Source of the DNA: Gracilaria gracilis
Taxonomy: Eukaryota > Rhodophyta > Florideophyceae > Gracilariales > Gracilariaceae
Assembly (NCBI GenBank): GCA_030374805.1
Contig: JARGSG010000011.1
Span: 558,001 to 622,000 of the forward strand
Reading direction: 5' to 3'
DNA length: 64,000 bases
The translations under genes and the position numbers were made by a program. Of this stretch, positions 43,182 to 53,098 are shown piece after piece. The notes under the pieces were generated by a model, which saw only the letters and a program-made list of their open reading frames with translations, had not been told where the DNA came from and did not search any database. Numbering within the stretch: the stretch's first letter is position 1; each line of letters starts with the position of its first letter.

Positions 43182-44588
43182 TCAACGTCTTCCGATTTCA
43201 GCGGCTATAGAAAGCCCAGCTATGTACCCACTAGCCCATGCAAACGTTAAGTTGTATCCACCTGTCTTTCCGTCGACGTCTAATGTTTCCCCGACAAAGA
43301 AAAGTCTGGACGAGCGCTTACTCTCAAAGGTTTTCATACTGACTTCTGATAGAGCCACTCCCCCGGCCGTTACAAATTCTTCCTTGAACTGGCCTTTGCT
43401 CGAGATATCAGCAGAACAGCTATGCAGATGGTCAACCAGAGTATTTAACGAATTATTGTTGATACTGGCCCATTTAAGAGACGCATCTATATCTGGTATT
43501 GTGCTCAACAGTCCACGCCATAACCGCTGGGGTATCTGACCTTTGAAGGGATGGATGTTAAGCACATTTTTCTGAGCGAGGGTTCTCCGGGCTTCTTTCA
43601 GTTTGCTAAGCTTCGCCTCGAATGACAAAGTTGGTATCCAGTCAATAGAGCAGGCCATCTGGTAACCATGTTCATATAGTACACGCGCACCAAAAGCAGA
43701 AAGCGACAGAATGGCTGGACCAGAGAGCCCCCAGTGAGTTATGAGAACAGGTCCACGCTGTATCAACCCAGGTACGGGTCTTTTTGGCTTTGGCTTCGGA
43801 ATCAATTGAACCCGGCAATCATGAACAGATACGCCTGCGAGACCATGCAGACGACTATCTCTAACTCCAAAGGTAAATAAGCTTGGCACAGTATCGACCA
43901 CCTTATGGCCCAATTTCTGTGCCCAAGAATACGCAGTCCGAGCACTGCCCGTAGCAACTACAACGTAGTCGGCTTCCAACTGTCGCCCAGCCGCCATGGT
44001 TAGCTGATAGACGCCGTTCAAAACTTGTACATCACGCACTCGTGCACGAAGCGTCGTACTAACGCCCGCTTTCTGTGCCGCTTCGACCAGTGCGCGCACT
44101 ACAGTGTCCGAATCATCCGAGGTTGGGAAAAGTTTACCAGTTTGTTCCACTTTGAGCGGCACATTTTCCGCCTCGAAGAAGGCTCGGACTTGTTTCGGCC
44201 CAAAGCGGGACAGCATAGACAAGATCTCCCTTGAACCACGCGGATAGTGACGAGCAAATGCGTGAGTGTCATGGGCATCATTAGCAGATGTCACATTGCA
44301 ACGACCACCACCGCTGATTCGTACCTTGTGCAACACGGAAGGGGATGATTCGAGAATGGAGACTTGGGCGTTACAGTTCCGAGCACAGCTTATGGCAGCG
44401 AGATGACCAGCAGCTCCGCCGCCCACGACAATAACTCGCGCGCGCGTCTGATCTAGAGGGGCAGGTTCAGGGCCAAGACTTCGTGCAGATGCGTAAAGAC
44501 TTTGACTGCAACTGCGACGCCGACGTGGGCTGGCCGACACAGGGAGATGTGTTATGAAGGCGTGGTTGATGACACCCATACGCGTCAT
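43182..44588 (-). CDS. HI0933-family FAD-dependent flavoprotein (BaiN/YhiN-like)
   Basis: The 468-residue protein begins with about 48 residues rich in Ser, Arg and Ala, a plausible plastid or mitochondrial transit peptide. Residues about 51-78 hold the dinucleotide fold VIVVGGGAAGHLAA. Near 92-105 is RISGGGRCNVTSAN, a signature of this family. The C-terminal signature GETLDVDGKTGGYNLTFAWASGYIAG is complete apart from spacing. An insert domain lies between, as usual. The family is mainly bacterial and is found in plants and algae, so a cyanobacterial or bacterial origin is likely (inferred). The exact reaction is unknown. There is a single exon. Confidence 0.88.
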   Translation of the reverse strand: MTRMGVINHAFITHLPVSASPRRRRSCSQSLYASARSLGPEPAPLDQTRARVIVVGGGAAGHLAAISCARNCNAQVSILESSPSVLHKVRISGGGRCNVTSANDAHDTHAFARHYPRGSREILSMLSRFGPKQVRAFFEAENVPLKVEQTGKLFPTSDDSDTVVRALVEAAQKAGVSTTLRARVRDVQVLNGVYQLTMAAGRQLEADYVVVATGSARTAYSWAQKLGHKVVDTVPSLFTFGVRDSRLHGLAGVSVHDCRVQLIPKPKPKRPVPGLIQRGPVLITHWGLSGPAILSLSAFGARVLYEHGYQMACSIDWIPTLSFEAKLSKLKEARRTLAQKNVLNIHPFKGQIPQRLWRGLLSTIPDIDASLKWASINNNSLNTLVDHLHSCSADISSKGQFKEEFVTAGGVALSEVSMKTFESKRSSRLFFVGETLDVDGKTGGYNLTFAWASGYIAGLSIAAEIGRR

Positions 44589-46403
44589 ATCATAAGAGGG
44601 TTTTGTGTTAACATCGATAAGGACAAAGCCAACTTTTGAACAAGCGGCAGGAGATCGAATAGAATAGGGAGATCAAGACCCATACAGAGAAAGTTGATGA
44701 GCGTGTAAATGTTTCGAATGCTGCAAAGCTAGCGCTTCCCTCGCCGGCCAAAACTGGTGTGCATTGCTATGCTGCCGTGGTAGGTGTAGAGGGTGTAGCG
44801 TTCCTACCCTTGGTAGATAGTATTAAGCGCTAACCTTGTAGACGGCAGAACATCGTCAGAACTGAGACTGACGCCGGACCGGCCGTTCTTGAGCCACCAC
44901 CAGACCAGGAGTCACCGCAACGAGCAGAGTAATGGCCACGATTAGCAAACCTACGAAAGGACCACCGGAAGTACGATCAAGTTACCAGTCCGATAGTTGC
45001 TGTCTGGTTGCATCGGCAGGAGCTTTCCGCCGGAAAGTTTCCAGTGGTTTTCAAAATACGCGATTGGGCTTCCTGGATAATGAAAACTCTCTCTAGCTAG
45101 TGTGAATTCTATGACGGCTTCCCAATCGATAGCTACGCCGCTTATGTAATAAAAGCAGGAGAATGTTGGAGACAGAGCGTTCTTCCCAGTTGCAGAGCGA
45201 ACAACAATGCATGTAGTCTACATGATGTAGATACATATCATATGTAACATATGAATATGTAAAGCAACTATTATCTTAGTGTTGAGCCCTTCACATGATC
45301 GTAAAGTTTAAAAGGGGAGCAACATGAAGATAGGGAAGAACGTAAACGAAATGTCGCTTCTTCTGAAGCTAATGGTCTTTATTGACCCCAGTGAACCGAA
45401 TAAATGACGATCATTCTGACCAATGTTACTCAGATAACTAACTAGGCAGACCACCGGTTTGCAAAACGCTGCGCATCAAGTCGTGTTTATTAGACTTATG
45501 CGGTCATAGCCCACAAGGTGCGGTTGTGTTTCTTTGGCCAGCCTTCATAACCAACATGCTCATTGGTAAAATTCATTGTTACGGTGTTATGGATGCAGCC
45601 ATTAAAGTTGAATAACGGCTGTACATACCTGCGCTACCCGAACAATTCAAGTCTCGAATTACAAGGTTAATCTTGTATGGTTGGCAAAGCTCCTAAGAGA
45701 AACGAAATGTTCAATTCACTCTTCTCGACAACGTTTAAGATCTTTTGTTCTTAGACTTACAAGATAACAGCGAAAGTAAGATGGCACACGTGAGGGAAAG
45801 AAGCAGTGGTGAAAGGCCGGAGAGCAGTGACGTTGGTGGGGGTGACATAGCGATTAACGCCAATGTGAGGGGTCTGGCAGCATCAGCTACACTACACGAG
45901 GCCAACTCAACTCCATCACTATATTACTTTGACACAACTTCACAGCAGATGAAGATGGAAATCGAAGAATGGCTAGACTTAAATCGACGCTTCGAAAGCT
46001 TCGCTCCATATAGTATCGCTCGCTGTTGAGTCCGCTGTCCGGAGCGTTGTGCAAGCGTACCGCAGCTCACTTTTCTTCGAGACAGAACGCTCACCGCTGG
46101 TCGCAGAAGTCGAAAAGCCGCATGATGGGCAATAAGCGCCCAACTAGAGAATTCTAACGGGTTTGATGAAAAGGCCGCTCTACTTAGGATGTTCCTAAGC
46201 CAATTCTGGTGGCCAAAAACTAGTAGGCAGCCGTGAGTCGCTTTAGTTAGGCGGGAGTTGTGCAATACATTTAATGTTAAGTGTAGCGAGGGCTTAGGCT
46301 GAGAGGTGACATAGCGACAGACAAGTTATTCGATATTTGCCGTTCCATAAGTTATTTCAGTTACTTCTTGTTAGTACAGATGTGCGTGGCATTAATGGCT
46401 ACG
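44589..46403. other. Gap with one doubtful short frame
   Basis: A plus frame at 45745-46029 (94 aa, acidic, MAHVRERSSGERPESS near its start) is the only one with protein-like composition, and I do not recognise it. ATATG-rich short palindromes occur near 45205-45260. Confidence 0.35.
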
Positions 46404-47687
46404 CTAGTCATGGGCCTCATCCATGCTAGAATCGCTTTCTTCATTGCAGCTGCGTTCGTCGCTGAGCGTACTGTCCTGGACATTATCCTGTGGAGCAGTA
46501 GCTCGCTTTTCAAACACAAAGCGATTTGGGGGTTCAAAACGATAGGTCACCTGGTCTGCGTCACGCGCAGAAGCATTGTCGGAACGGTCAGGCCAGCCCA
46601 GCTCCCTTCTAAGGCAGGCGACGACATGGTCACAATCACCCAGCAGTTCGACATCAAAGCGGCCTGCCACAGTCTCGCGATTAATGAGCACACGCGGTAC
46701 CTTCTCGTCAAAGAAGCCTGGAATACGGGCCACGGGCGCAACACGTAAGCTTGTGCCCAACACGAGCAGCAAATCAGCGCGTCTGATATCCGCGGTAAGG
46801 CAGTTGCCAACACGGTCTGGCAAACGCTCACCAAAGAAGACAATGTCCGGCTTGAGAACTCCTCGCTCACATGTGGGACAACGAGGGACACGCGCGCGGT
46901 GGACATCGCCGGCTATGGAAGAGCCAGGAACGCGTCGAGCACACGCGGAGCGAATGCAGGTTGCACCGAGGAACGAGCCGTGACACAGCACGGTGCGCTT
47001 CTTGGAGACGCCAGCGGCGCGCTCAAGGCCGTCTATGTTCTGCGAATAGAGGCGTAATAGCTGATTGGCTTGCTGCAAATCGGCGAGGAAGAAGTGGGTG
47101 GGAGATGGACGCACGTGCGGTTGCGGCATGATATGTGACGCAAACTGGAAGAACATGGAAGGGTTGTGACGAAACTCCTCCAGACAGAAGATTTCCTGCG
47201 GGTCGCACAGGTCGAAGCGACGCATGACGGTGTCATACACGCCTCCAGCTGAGCGAAAGTCAGGAATGCCCGACGAAACCGACACACCGGCGCCAACAAG
47301 CGCGACGATGTTGCGCGCGGAGAGCACGAGCGACGCGACATGCGCTAGCGTATTGCGCGACGGCCGCGGGCTGGACGGCGACGGTAGACTCTCCCGCAGC
47401 TGGTAGAACGCATGTAGCAGGTTTGCGACTGCGGCAGAATCCGAGCGCAGCTCGGGGTTTGCGTTGAGCGCGCGGAGCAGCGGCGCGGCAGGGTCGGCTC
47501 GGCTGGACGGTGGCGGCGGCAACAGCTGGCGCACGGCGTCCAGCATGGAGCAGCCAGCGAGCCGGTGTGCGTCCAGCGCGGAGCGGAACGCGAAGACGGC
47601 GTCGTCATCCGCGGCGGCAGCGGCGGCGGCAGCGGCGGCGGCCGGGGAAGAGGACGAAGACGAATGTGGTGGCGAGGGCGTCACCAT
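46404..47687 (-). CDS. Sir2-family (class I sirtuin) NAD-dependent deacetylase
   Basis: The 427-residue protein counts from ATG 47687. The frame is open further upstream, but that part overlaps the divergent gene's promoter. Residues 15-26 are poly-Ala from a GCC microsatellite. The sirtuin core has GAGVSVSSGIPDFRS (132-146), QNID (216-219), the catalytic histidine in LCHGSF (His 236), zinc cysteines at 244, 249, 270 and 273, and KPDIVFFGE (279-287). A further signature is VLGTSLRVAPVARIP. The first cysteine pair is C-x4-C where C-x2-C is usual. It would remove acyl groups from histone or other lysines using NAD+. The C-terminal tail is acidic (SSMDEAHD). It shares a 400-bp divergent promoter region with the next gene. 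Confidence 0.9.
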   Translation of the reverse strand: MVTPSPPHSSSSSSPAAAAAAAAAAADDDAVFAFRSALDAHRLAGCSMLDAVRQLLPPPPSSRADPAAPLLRALNANPELRSDSAAVANLLHAFYQLRESLPSPSSPRPSRNTLAHVASLVLSARNIVALVGAGVSVSSGIPDFRSAGGVYDTVMRRFDLCDPQEIFCLEEFRHNPSMFFQFASHIMPQPHVRPSPTHFFLADLQQANQLLRLYSQNIDGLERAAGVSKKRTVLCHGSFLGATCIRSACARRVPGSSIAGDVHRARVPRCPTCERGVLKPDIVFFGERLPDRVGNCLTADIRRADLLLVLGTSLRVAPVARIPGFFDEKVPRVLINRETVAGRFDVELLGDCDHVVACLRRELGWPDRSDNASARDADQVTYRFEPPNRFVFEKRATAPQDNVQDSTLSDERSCNEESDSSMDEAHD

Positions 47688-48087
47688 GATGGTGGTGGAG
47701 TGCGAGCGGTGAGGTGGCGCGCCACGCGCGCGCGCAGAGATGGCACAGTGGACGGCTGCGAGTGGTGGATTTTTGCGCACGGTGGGGCGGAGTGCGTGGG
47801 CGTCGCCGCGCGAGGCAAACGCCCCACACAAGTCGCGCGTTTGCGTTCGCGCAGCGCTTCCACGTGACTGGCTTCGTCGCGCGCCGCAGAGTGGCACATA
47901 GATAGAGACACCACGCGACGCGGTACAAAGCCGTGCAGAGTGGCGCCGAATGCGGAGTGAAGAAGACGACTCTCCTGGCGTCGCGCCGCGTCGTCGCTGG
48001 TCGCGAAGACAAACGCAGCGCTCGGCGCCGCTCTCCGACCATAGCAGTTCCGCGTCCGCTTCGGACAACCCCAAGTCCTTTGGTGCC
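47688..48087. promoter_or_regulatory. Divergent promoter region, sirtuin / 630-aa protein
   Basis: This is a GC-rich 400 bp between two divergent starts. Both frames stay open into it, but with composition-driven sequence. No TATA box was seen. Confidence 0.45.
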
Positions 48088-49980
48088 ATGTCTGCTGTGC
48101 GCCGTTTACTTACCGGCCAGGACTCGTCCGCCAAGATGCGCGTGGCGCGCTCGGTCAAACACGCCCCAAAGGCCGCGCCGCCGCCATGCACCGTTTGCGC
48201 CGAGAATGAGTTGGCCAGGGTTACCCCCGAGGAGCAGTTGCTCAGGTTGCGTCAACTCTCCCAACGCTGTGCGCCGGATGCCGTTGATAGGTTGGAAATG
48301 GTTATGCATGGTGATTACCACCGCCTACTACGACTGTTCCGCATCGCGTGTGACGTGCAGCTCATTGTTGGCGTGCACGAGCGTCAGGACTCCGCGATGG
48401 CACATTTGTACGCCGAACGTCTCAACGCCATGGCCATCACGCTGTACGGTCGTGATATCACCGTCTCCGTGGTGTCCAACGGTGCAGGTGCGCTGTTTGT
48501 ATGCCGCATGCACAACATCATCTCCTTGCTATGGGAGGGGATTCAGTTTGACGTCACCGAGTCCGATGACACCCCCATTGACCTCATCATGAAGGCCGTC
48601 ATCGAGAGCTCTCTCGACGCCGATCTGGACGACCTGCAGGGCATTCTTTCTAGCATTCGCTTTGCTCGACCTGCTGAAGAGGCCGACGCCATTGATGATC
48701 TCAACGCCGGTGGTCTGGACATGCCGTCGCTCAACCTGTTACGCCCAGAGTTTTTCACCACGCGCGTGTTGTGCATGATGCTCAAGACGGACATTTATGA
48801 GCAGGGTTTCTACCGTCGATACGTGCATGTGGACCGCTTGGGCACGACCTTCACCGCTGTGCGAGAAGGTGAGACGGCTATGTTGACCAAGATAAACGTG
48901 TTGCCAGACGCCATGAGTAGACCCGTCAAGAATGGTGAAGATATCATTGGAGAGGATCTATTCATGACTCGCAGAAAGGGCAGGAAGGACAAATTCCGCT
49001 TGAGCTGTTCGGTTTCCGTGAATGTATGGGAAGAATATGAGACGCCTGAATGGTTTGGTTACATTCACCCTCCGCCAAACGCGGATGCGATGAGACCAGC
49101 TAATCTACAAGAGCTCCGTGACCGCTTGGAGGCTTACGGCGTTCCCGATGGGCTTGAAGTTTGCCGAATTGTTTACCATTGTTTGGGTCATAAATCGAAA
49201 AATGCGAACGTGAAGGTGGATACGCTTTCTGCTGCACGTGGTTATTTCATGTACATGAAAAACTTTATGAAGCATGGTACTACTGGATCGGCTACGAATC
49301 ATATCATTGAAGGAGATGAGTTGGCCGTTGTTTACGATGGAATCGCGTTTCGAGTTAGTGCACCTCAGACTGAGATTCGACATAATAGCTTGTTCATGAG
49401 CCTGCTTATTAGCGATGAACGTGAGAGAAATGGAAAGAACGTTCCCAAACGATCGATTATTCGGAGAATGTGCAGTACGTCGGAAGTGGTACTTTCGCTG
49501 TGTCGAGAAATTACGTACTTGAATGCCGAATATGACGAAGACGGTGGGACGCTTTACTCGGCGTCTGCGGAAGAAGAAAACCTTTCGGAAGCTTGGACTA
49601 CTTGTGTGGCACTGTATGTGTGTGACGGGTACGGCTGTCTGGAAGGGTGCTTCAACTGCGCGATTGAGAATCGGAGAGGTGCCATTGTTGATGAAAGTTC
49701 GGTGTTCATGAATGACGTTCAGGTGCCAGTGGTGTTCGATAAGTTGTATCGGAAAAGCACGCTGGCTGAGGAACTGTCGGCTATGAGTGATTCCAGGGGT
49801 GCTACTTACCCCGGGGCGTTTATTTCGGGGAGGGACCAGTGTAATGAGCGAACTTACCTTGCTGGAGAGAGACATGTGTTTGTGGCGGGCGGGTTGCTGA
49901 GGTACTTGCAGAGGGAGCTGAGGATTGACTGGGGCGGCAGGAAGGAGGAGAGAAGCGAGGTTAGCGTAATTGAGCTTTGA
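48088..49980 (+). CDS. Uncharacterised 630-residue protein
   Basis: A single-exon protein of 630 residues starts at ATG 48088 (MSAVRRLLTGQDSS), with a Kozak-like GGTGCCATG context. The frame extends to 47950 but would run into the divergent promoter. I do not recognise any domain. Visible features are a C-x2-C near residue 35 (CTVCAENE), helical N-terminal blocks, a DDLDDLQG acidic patch near 190, TRRKGRKDKFRL basic patch near 300, and a soluble, globular composition without membrane spans. A C-terminal part is rich in cysteines (CVALYVCDGYGCLEGCFNCA, about 545-565). The even, non-repetitive composition argues that it is a real gene. Confidence 0.8.
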   Translation: MSAVRRLLTGQDSSAKMRVARSVKHAPKAAPPPCTVCAENELARVTPEEQLLRLRQLSQRCAPDAVDRLEMVMHGDYHRLLRLFRIACDVQLIVGVHERQDSAMAHLYAERLNAMAITLYGRDITVSVVSNGAGALFVCRMHNIISLLWEGIQFDVTESDDTPIDLIMKAVIESSLDADLDDLQGILSSIRFARPAEEADAIDDLNAGGLDMPSLNLLRPEFFTTRVLCMMLKTDIYEQGFYRRYVHVDRLGTTFTAVREGETAMLTKINVLPDAMSRPVKNGEDIIGEDLFMTRRKGRKDKFRLSCSVSVNVWEEYETPEWFGYIHPPPNADAMRPANLQELRDRLEAYGVPDGLEVCRIVYHCLGHKSKNANVKVDTLSAARGYFMYMKNFMKHGTTGSATNHIIEGDELAVVYDGIAFRVSAPQTEIRHNSLFMSLLISDERERNGKNVPKRSIIRRMCSTSEVVLSLCREITYLNAEYDEDGGTLYSASAEEENLSEAWTTCVALYVCDGYGCLEGCFNCAIENRRGAIVDESSVFMNDVQVPVVFDKLYRKSTLAEELSAMSDSRGATYPGAFISGRDQCNERTYLAGERHVFVAGGLLRYLQRELRIDWGGRKEERSEVSVIEL

Positions 49981-50302
49981 GTGCTTAAGTGTGAGTTTGG
50001 TTGGGATTGATTTGTAGGGCATGATGTTTGTTGTTTTTGTTGGTAGAGAGAGTATAGAGTTTGGGTGTTGTTTCCAGTATCCCCTTCATTCCCCTTCTTT
50101 CGTGTAGATGCTTCGAGTTACTTTGTTGTCCTTATTGCCATTGCACACATGTTGGAGGGAACGACTCGAGAGGCAACTGAGGAGCCTTACGGCGGCGGAG
50201 ATTGTGAACCATTCTTGTGATGGGTGGACGGCCGAAGTCGCGAGATCATGGTGATGTGGGGTTTAAAATCTAGTTTGTAGAATTAGAGAGCAACGTGTCA
50301 AA
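49981..50302. other. Spacer with no recognised gene
   Basis: This is the 3' flank of the 630-residue gene and 5' flank of the tRNA. It is G/T-rich. Nothing else was seen. Confidence 0.5.
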
Positions 50303-50375
50303 GGGCCTATAGCTCAATTGGTAGAGTGCTCGTTTCGCATACGAGAAGTACCGGGATCGAAGCCCGGCAGGTCCA
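50303..50375 (+). tRNA. tRNA-Ala (anticodon CGC), intronless
   Basis: The 73-nt cloverleaf has a G-C rich acceptor stem with the G3-U70 pair typical of alanine tRNAs, D arm GCTC/GAGT, anticodon stem CTCGT/ACGAG with loop TTCGCAT (anticodon CGC), and T arm CCGGG/CCCGG. Position 7-66 is an A-C mismatch, unlike the second copy. A run of eight T follows (50382-50389) as Pol III terminator. CCA is not encoded. Confidence 0.92.
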
Positions 50376-50381
50376 GTCGCC

Positions 50382-50389
50382 TTTTTTTT
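50382..50389 (+). terminator. Pol III T-run terminator
   Basis: Eight T lie six bases after the tRNA-Ala 3' end. Confidence 0.85.
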
Positions 50390-50664
50390 CTCTTTTTCGG
50401 TGTTGGGCGCTGTCATCGCTGGCAAGCGGCAAGCACATTCAAAGTTTGAACCGTCAAAATTTCAAATTGAGCCGTTTGAATACGGCACCCAATCATTGCC
50501 GCTACCCCTACGCCGTCCACGACTGCGTGCCACGGCTACCTCCGCTGCGGTCGCGCGCCGCTCAAACTTCCGCGCCCGTCTCGTTATCAACCACCGCGCG
50601 CCGTCACCGTCCATCCCCCCCACCCCGCGTCTTCCACAGCTTCCGAGCGCCCCGTTTCCACATC

Positions 50665-51729
50665 ATGCCGGCGCCACCACCCCCACCGCCGCCGCCGCCG
50701 CCGCCGCCGTTGCCGTTGCGCGGCGGCGCCAAACGAACTTTGCCACCTCCCCCTCCGCCGCCTTCCTCCTCGCGACCCACGCTTGCGTCGCGCGTTGCGC
50801 CTCCTGCCGTTGCGCCGCCGCCCCCGGTCACTGATGTGTCCATGCCCACGGGACTCACGTCCGATACTATTCCTTCATTGCCACCGGCTCCTACTCTGCC
50901 GTCGCCTCCTACGTCTATGCGCACCGCATTGCCTCCGCCGCCGCCGCCGCCACCACCACCACCGCAAGTGTCCCACGCAGACCATCTCTCTTCCGATATA
51001 CACACAAAGTTCCCCAGTTTCACCATGGATGTGGACGCGCCGTTGCCAGACATTACCAACCAACCCAGCGGCGTTGTGGATCGAAACGTTGCGTCAATTA
51101 GCAATAAACCATGGGAGAAGTCCCTAGATTACGGCAAGATTCAACACGCTCCGCTGGAAAGCAATGCATCGCATCACGATGACGATGACGACGACGACGC
51201 TATGGATATTCCACATCGACTCACCATGCGTCCGGGCGCCGCAGCCGCTCGATTGGACTTGCAGAGATGTACTATTCGCGTGCATAAACAATTGGTGAAC
51301 CAAATGCAAACAAATAGCATGAAGGTGCAACATCATGAAAACCGCAGCACAGCTGCGCCGCGCGCGGATGACTCGCTGTCAAGATGTAAGGGCGAGCTGT
51401 GGCTGAAGAGCCGCTTCCCAATGATGGGATGGAAGAGACGCTACGGCAGCATAGTGGACCATGCGTATTTCGGTCCCGTTTTGTTCCTGTTCAAGTATGA
51501 CGCGCAGGGCAATGTGGCGTTACACAACAGTTTGATGATTGTGTTGGTGGATTCTCGCGTGCGACTGGGAAAGAATTCTACCACCAAGGATAATGATTAC
51601 CGCTGCGAATTCGTGCTGAGAACTACCAAGAGACGATATACGATTGCTGCCAATCATACGATGAGACGTGATTATTGGTTGAGGAACTTGGAAAGTATTC
51701 AAAAACACGCCACCACTTCATACTCATGA
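50665..51729 (+). CDS. Proline-rich PH-domain protein
   Basis: The 354-residue protein begins at ATG 50665, followed at once by MPAPPPPPP. Poly-proline tracts (about 3-15, 25-33, 94-105) would bind profilin or SH3/WW-type modules. An Asp run (about 172-178) follows. The C-terminal part (about 239-345) is a PH domain: CKGELWLKSRFPMMGWKRRYG at the start, strands VLFLFKYD and SLMIVLVD, then CEFVLRTTKRRYTIAA, and the closing Trp helix RDYWLRNLESI. It probably links phosphoinositide membranes to actin-related partners (inferred). It is a single exon lying 290 bp downstream of tRNA-Ala and convergent with the next gene. Confidence 0.8.
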   Translation: MPAPPPPPPPPPPPPLPLRGGAKRTLPPPPPPPSSSRPTLASRVAPPAVAPPPPVTDVSMPTGLTSDTIPSLPPAPTLPSPPTSMRTALPPPPPPPPPPPQVSHADHLSSDIHTKFPSFTMDVDAPLPDITNQPSGVVDRNVASISNKPWEKSLDYGKIQHAPLESNASHHDDDDDDDAMDIPHRLTMRPGAAAARLDLQRCTIRVHKQLVNQMQTNSMKVQHHENRSTAAPRADDSLSRCKGELWLKSRFPMMGWKRRYGSIVDHAYFGPVLFLFKYDAQGNVALHNSLMIVLVDSRVRLGKNSTTKDNDYRCEFVLRTTKRRYTIAANHTMRRDYWLRNLESIQKHATTSYS

Positions 51730-51873
51730 AGTGCTGTTTCGTTGTTCTTTTTTGTTGCCTTTTTATGTATTGTTTGTGATTGATGTTGTTGTTGTTTTTT
51801 GTTCTTCTAAAGCGTAACGCCTCCGTCGTCGTTGTTTTTCGAGCCTGTATCGTATGAATGAAAATAGCAGTGC

Positions 51874-52731
51874 TTACTGAGTTTGTTTGTTGTGTGCAAG
51901 CCGACTGCTTCTTCGAGTGGCCTTCTTCTCCCCACCGCCCCGTTCCGTGCGTGTTCGTTTCTTACCGCGAGCTGGAGGATGCTCGCGTTCCACAGCGTGG
52001 CGCTGTGGCTCAACAACGTTCTCCGGCACCGTGCTCACACAAAAAGGGTCGCCATGGCTTGCAGCGGGCACAAACTTGTTGGGAAACTGTCGATTAAGCT
52101 GGCGAGCCTCATCCGTGGCCGCAAAGCTACACACTGGGCACTGGTCCATGTCATGCTTTCTGGCCGGGCAGTGCTCCCGTCCAAACAGGATGAGGCGCGT
52201 ATGCAAGTCTGCCCAGCTGTGGGGGTCGGGGAACCACATCTTGAGGTTGTTTTCGGTCTTGGCGACCGACTTTGGATGACCACAGCCCCAGCGACACGCC
52301 AGGCGATGGATATGGGTATCGACCGGGAACGCCGGCTTGTGAAACGCCTGCAGCATGACCACGGACGCCGTCTTATGTCCGACGCCGTCCAGACGCTCCA
52401 GCTGCTCGAACGAGTCGGGCACGACGCCGTCATGCAGCTCGCACAGCTTTTGCGACAGGCGCACAATGTTGCGCGCCTTTTGCGGCGCCAACCCAATCTG
52501 CTTGATGATGGCACGCACCTGCGCCTCGCCCAGTTGCACCATCTTTTGCGGCGTGTCGGCGCGCTCGAACAGATGCGGCGTGACCTGGTTCACCTTCACG
52601 TCCAGCGACTGCGCGGAGAGCAGCACGGCGATGAGCAGCGTGTACGCGTCGGAGTGGTGCAGGAAGCCTTTTGGGGCGGTGGGGTACACGTGCTCGAGGC
52701 GCTGTTGGATGAGACGCGCCTTTTGCAGCAT
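51874..52731 (-). CDS. Endonuclease III-like DNA glycosylase/AP lyase
   Basis: The 285-residue protein has the HhH-GPD core. LLSAQSLDVKVNQV is at about 38-51, the helix-hairpin-helix LDGVGHKTASVV at about 114-125 with the lysine nucleophile, and the catalytic aspartate in FPVDTHIHRLA at about 135-145. It would remove oxidised pyrimidines in base-excision repair. After the core, the [4Fe-4S] motif C-x6-C-x2-C-x5-C is not kept. CPARKHDMDQCPVC has the first and third cysteines, Met and Ala replace the second and fourth, and one extra cysteine is present. The C-terminal 60 residues are basic (KKRTRTERGGGEKK), suiting nuclear import. The start is uncertain because the local ATG has poor context and an out-of-frame ATG lies 82 nt upstream. 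Confidence 0.85.
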   Translation of the reverse strand: MLQKARLIQQRLEHVYPTAPKGFLHHSDAYTLLIAVLLSAQSLDVKVNQVTPHLFERADTPQKMVQLGEAQVRAIIKQIGLAPQKARNIVRLSQKLCELHDGVVPDSFEQLERLDGVGHKTASVVMLQAFHKPAFPVDTHIHRLACRWGCGHPKSVAKTENNLKMWFPDPHSWADLHTRLILFGREHCPARKHDMDQCPVCSFAATDEARQLNRQFPNKFVPAASHGDPFCVSTVPENVVEPQRHAVEREHPPARGKKRTRTERGGGEKKATRRSSRLAHNKQTQ

Positions 52732-52742
52732 GCGCTGCTGCG

Positions 52743-52779
<37 letters not shown>

Positions 52780-52813
52780 GCTGCGGCGGCGGCGCGGCGC
52801 TCGGGTCGCTCAT
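52430..52813 (-). other. Out-of-frame upstream ORF overlapping the endonuclease III start
   Basis: An ATG at 52813 (GCCGCCATGA, strong context) opens MSDPSAAPPPQPAAAA. It runs through a (GCC)n tract and past the glycosylase ATG in another frame, to 52430. It could be a regulatory uORF, or the true start if a small intron or a base is missing. Confidence 0.35.
52745..52780. repeat. (GGC)n microsatellite
   Basis: About 12 GGC triplets lie between the two candidate starts of the endonuclease III gene. Confidence 0.8.
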
Positions 52814-53027
52814 GGCGGCGCGTGGGCGCGGCGGCGAGAGGCGCGGTGGGGCGGGGCGGCGTGGGGCGACGAGCGCGGGCGCGGCGAGGAAGGCGCGGCG
52901 GTACATGTCTACTGCGGCGGCGCAGGCACAGCACTGCACGGTGCGGTGTGCGCTGAGGGCGTGCGTGCTGCGGGGCGCTGTGTTGTATAATTATATACCA
53001 CCAACAGTACAGTTTTATATATCAAGT

Positions 53028-53056
53028 TATGAATGAATGAATGAATGAATGAATGA
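53028..53056. repeat. (ATGA)n tetranucleotide repeat
   Basis: About seven GAAT/ATGA units lie in the 3' flank of the cyclin gene. Confidence 0.85.
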
Positions 53057-53098
53057 GACAGAAACAAAGCTGAGCGGAGGGGGTTAAACACACGGAGG

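Noticed and set aside
49105..50022. 305-residue minus-strand frame
   Set aside because: It is a shadow of the 630-residue gene. Its composition is typical of an antisense frame.
51883..52956. 357-residue plus-strand frame
   Set aside because: It is antisense to the endonuclease III gene, with arginine runs from the GGC repeat.
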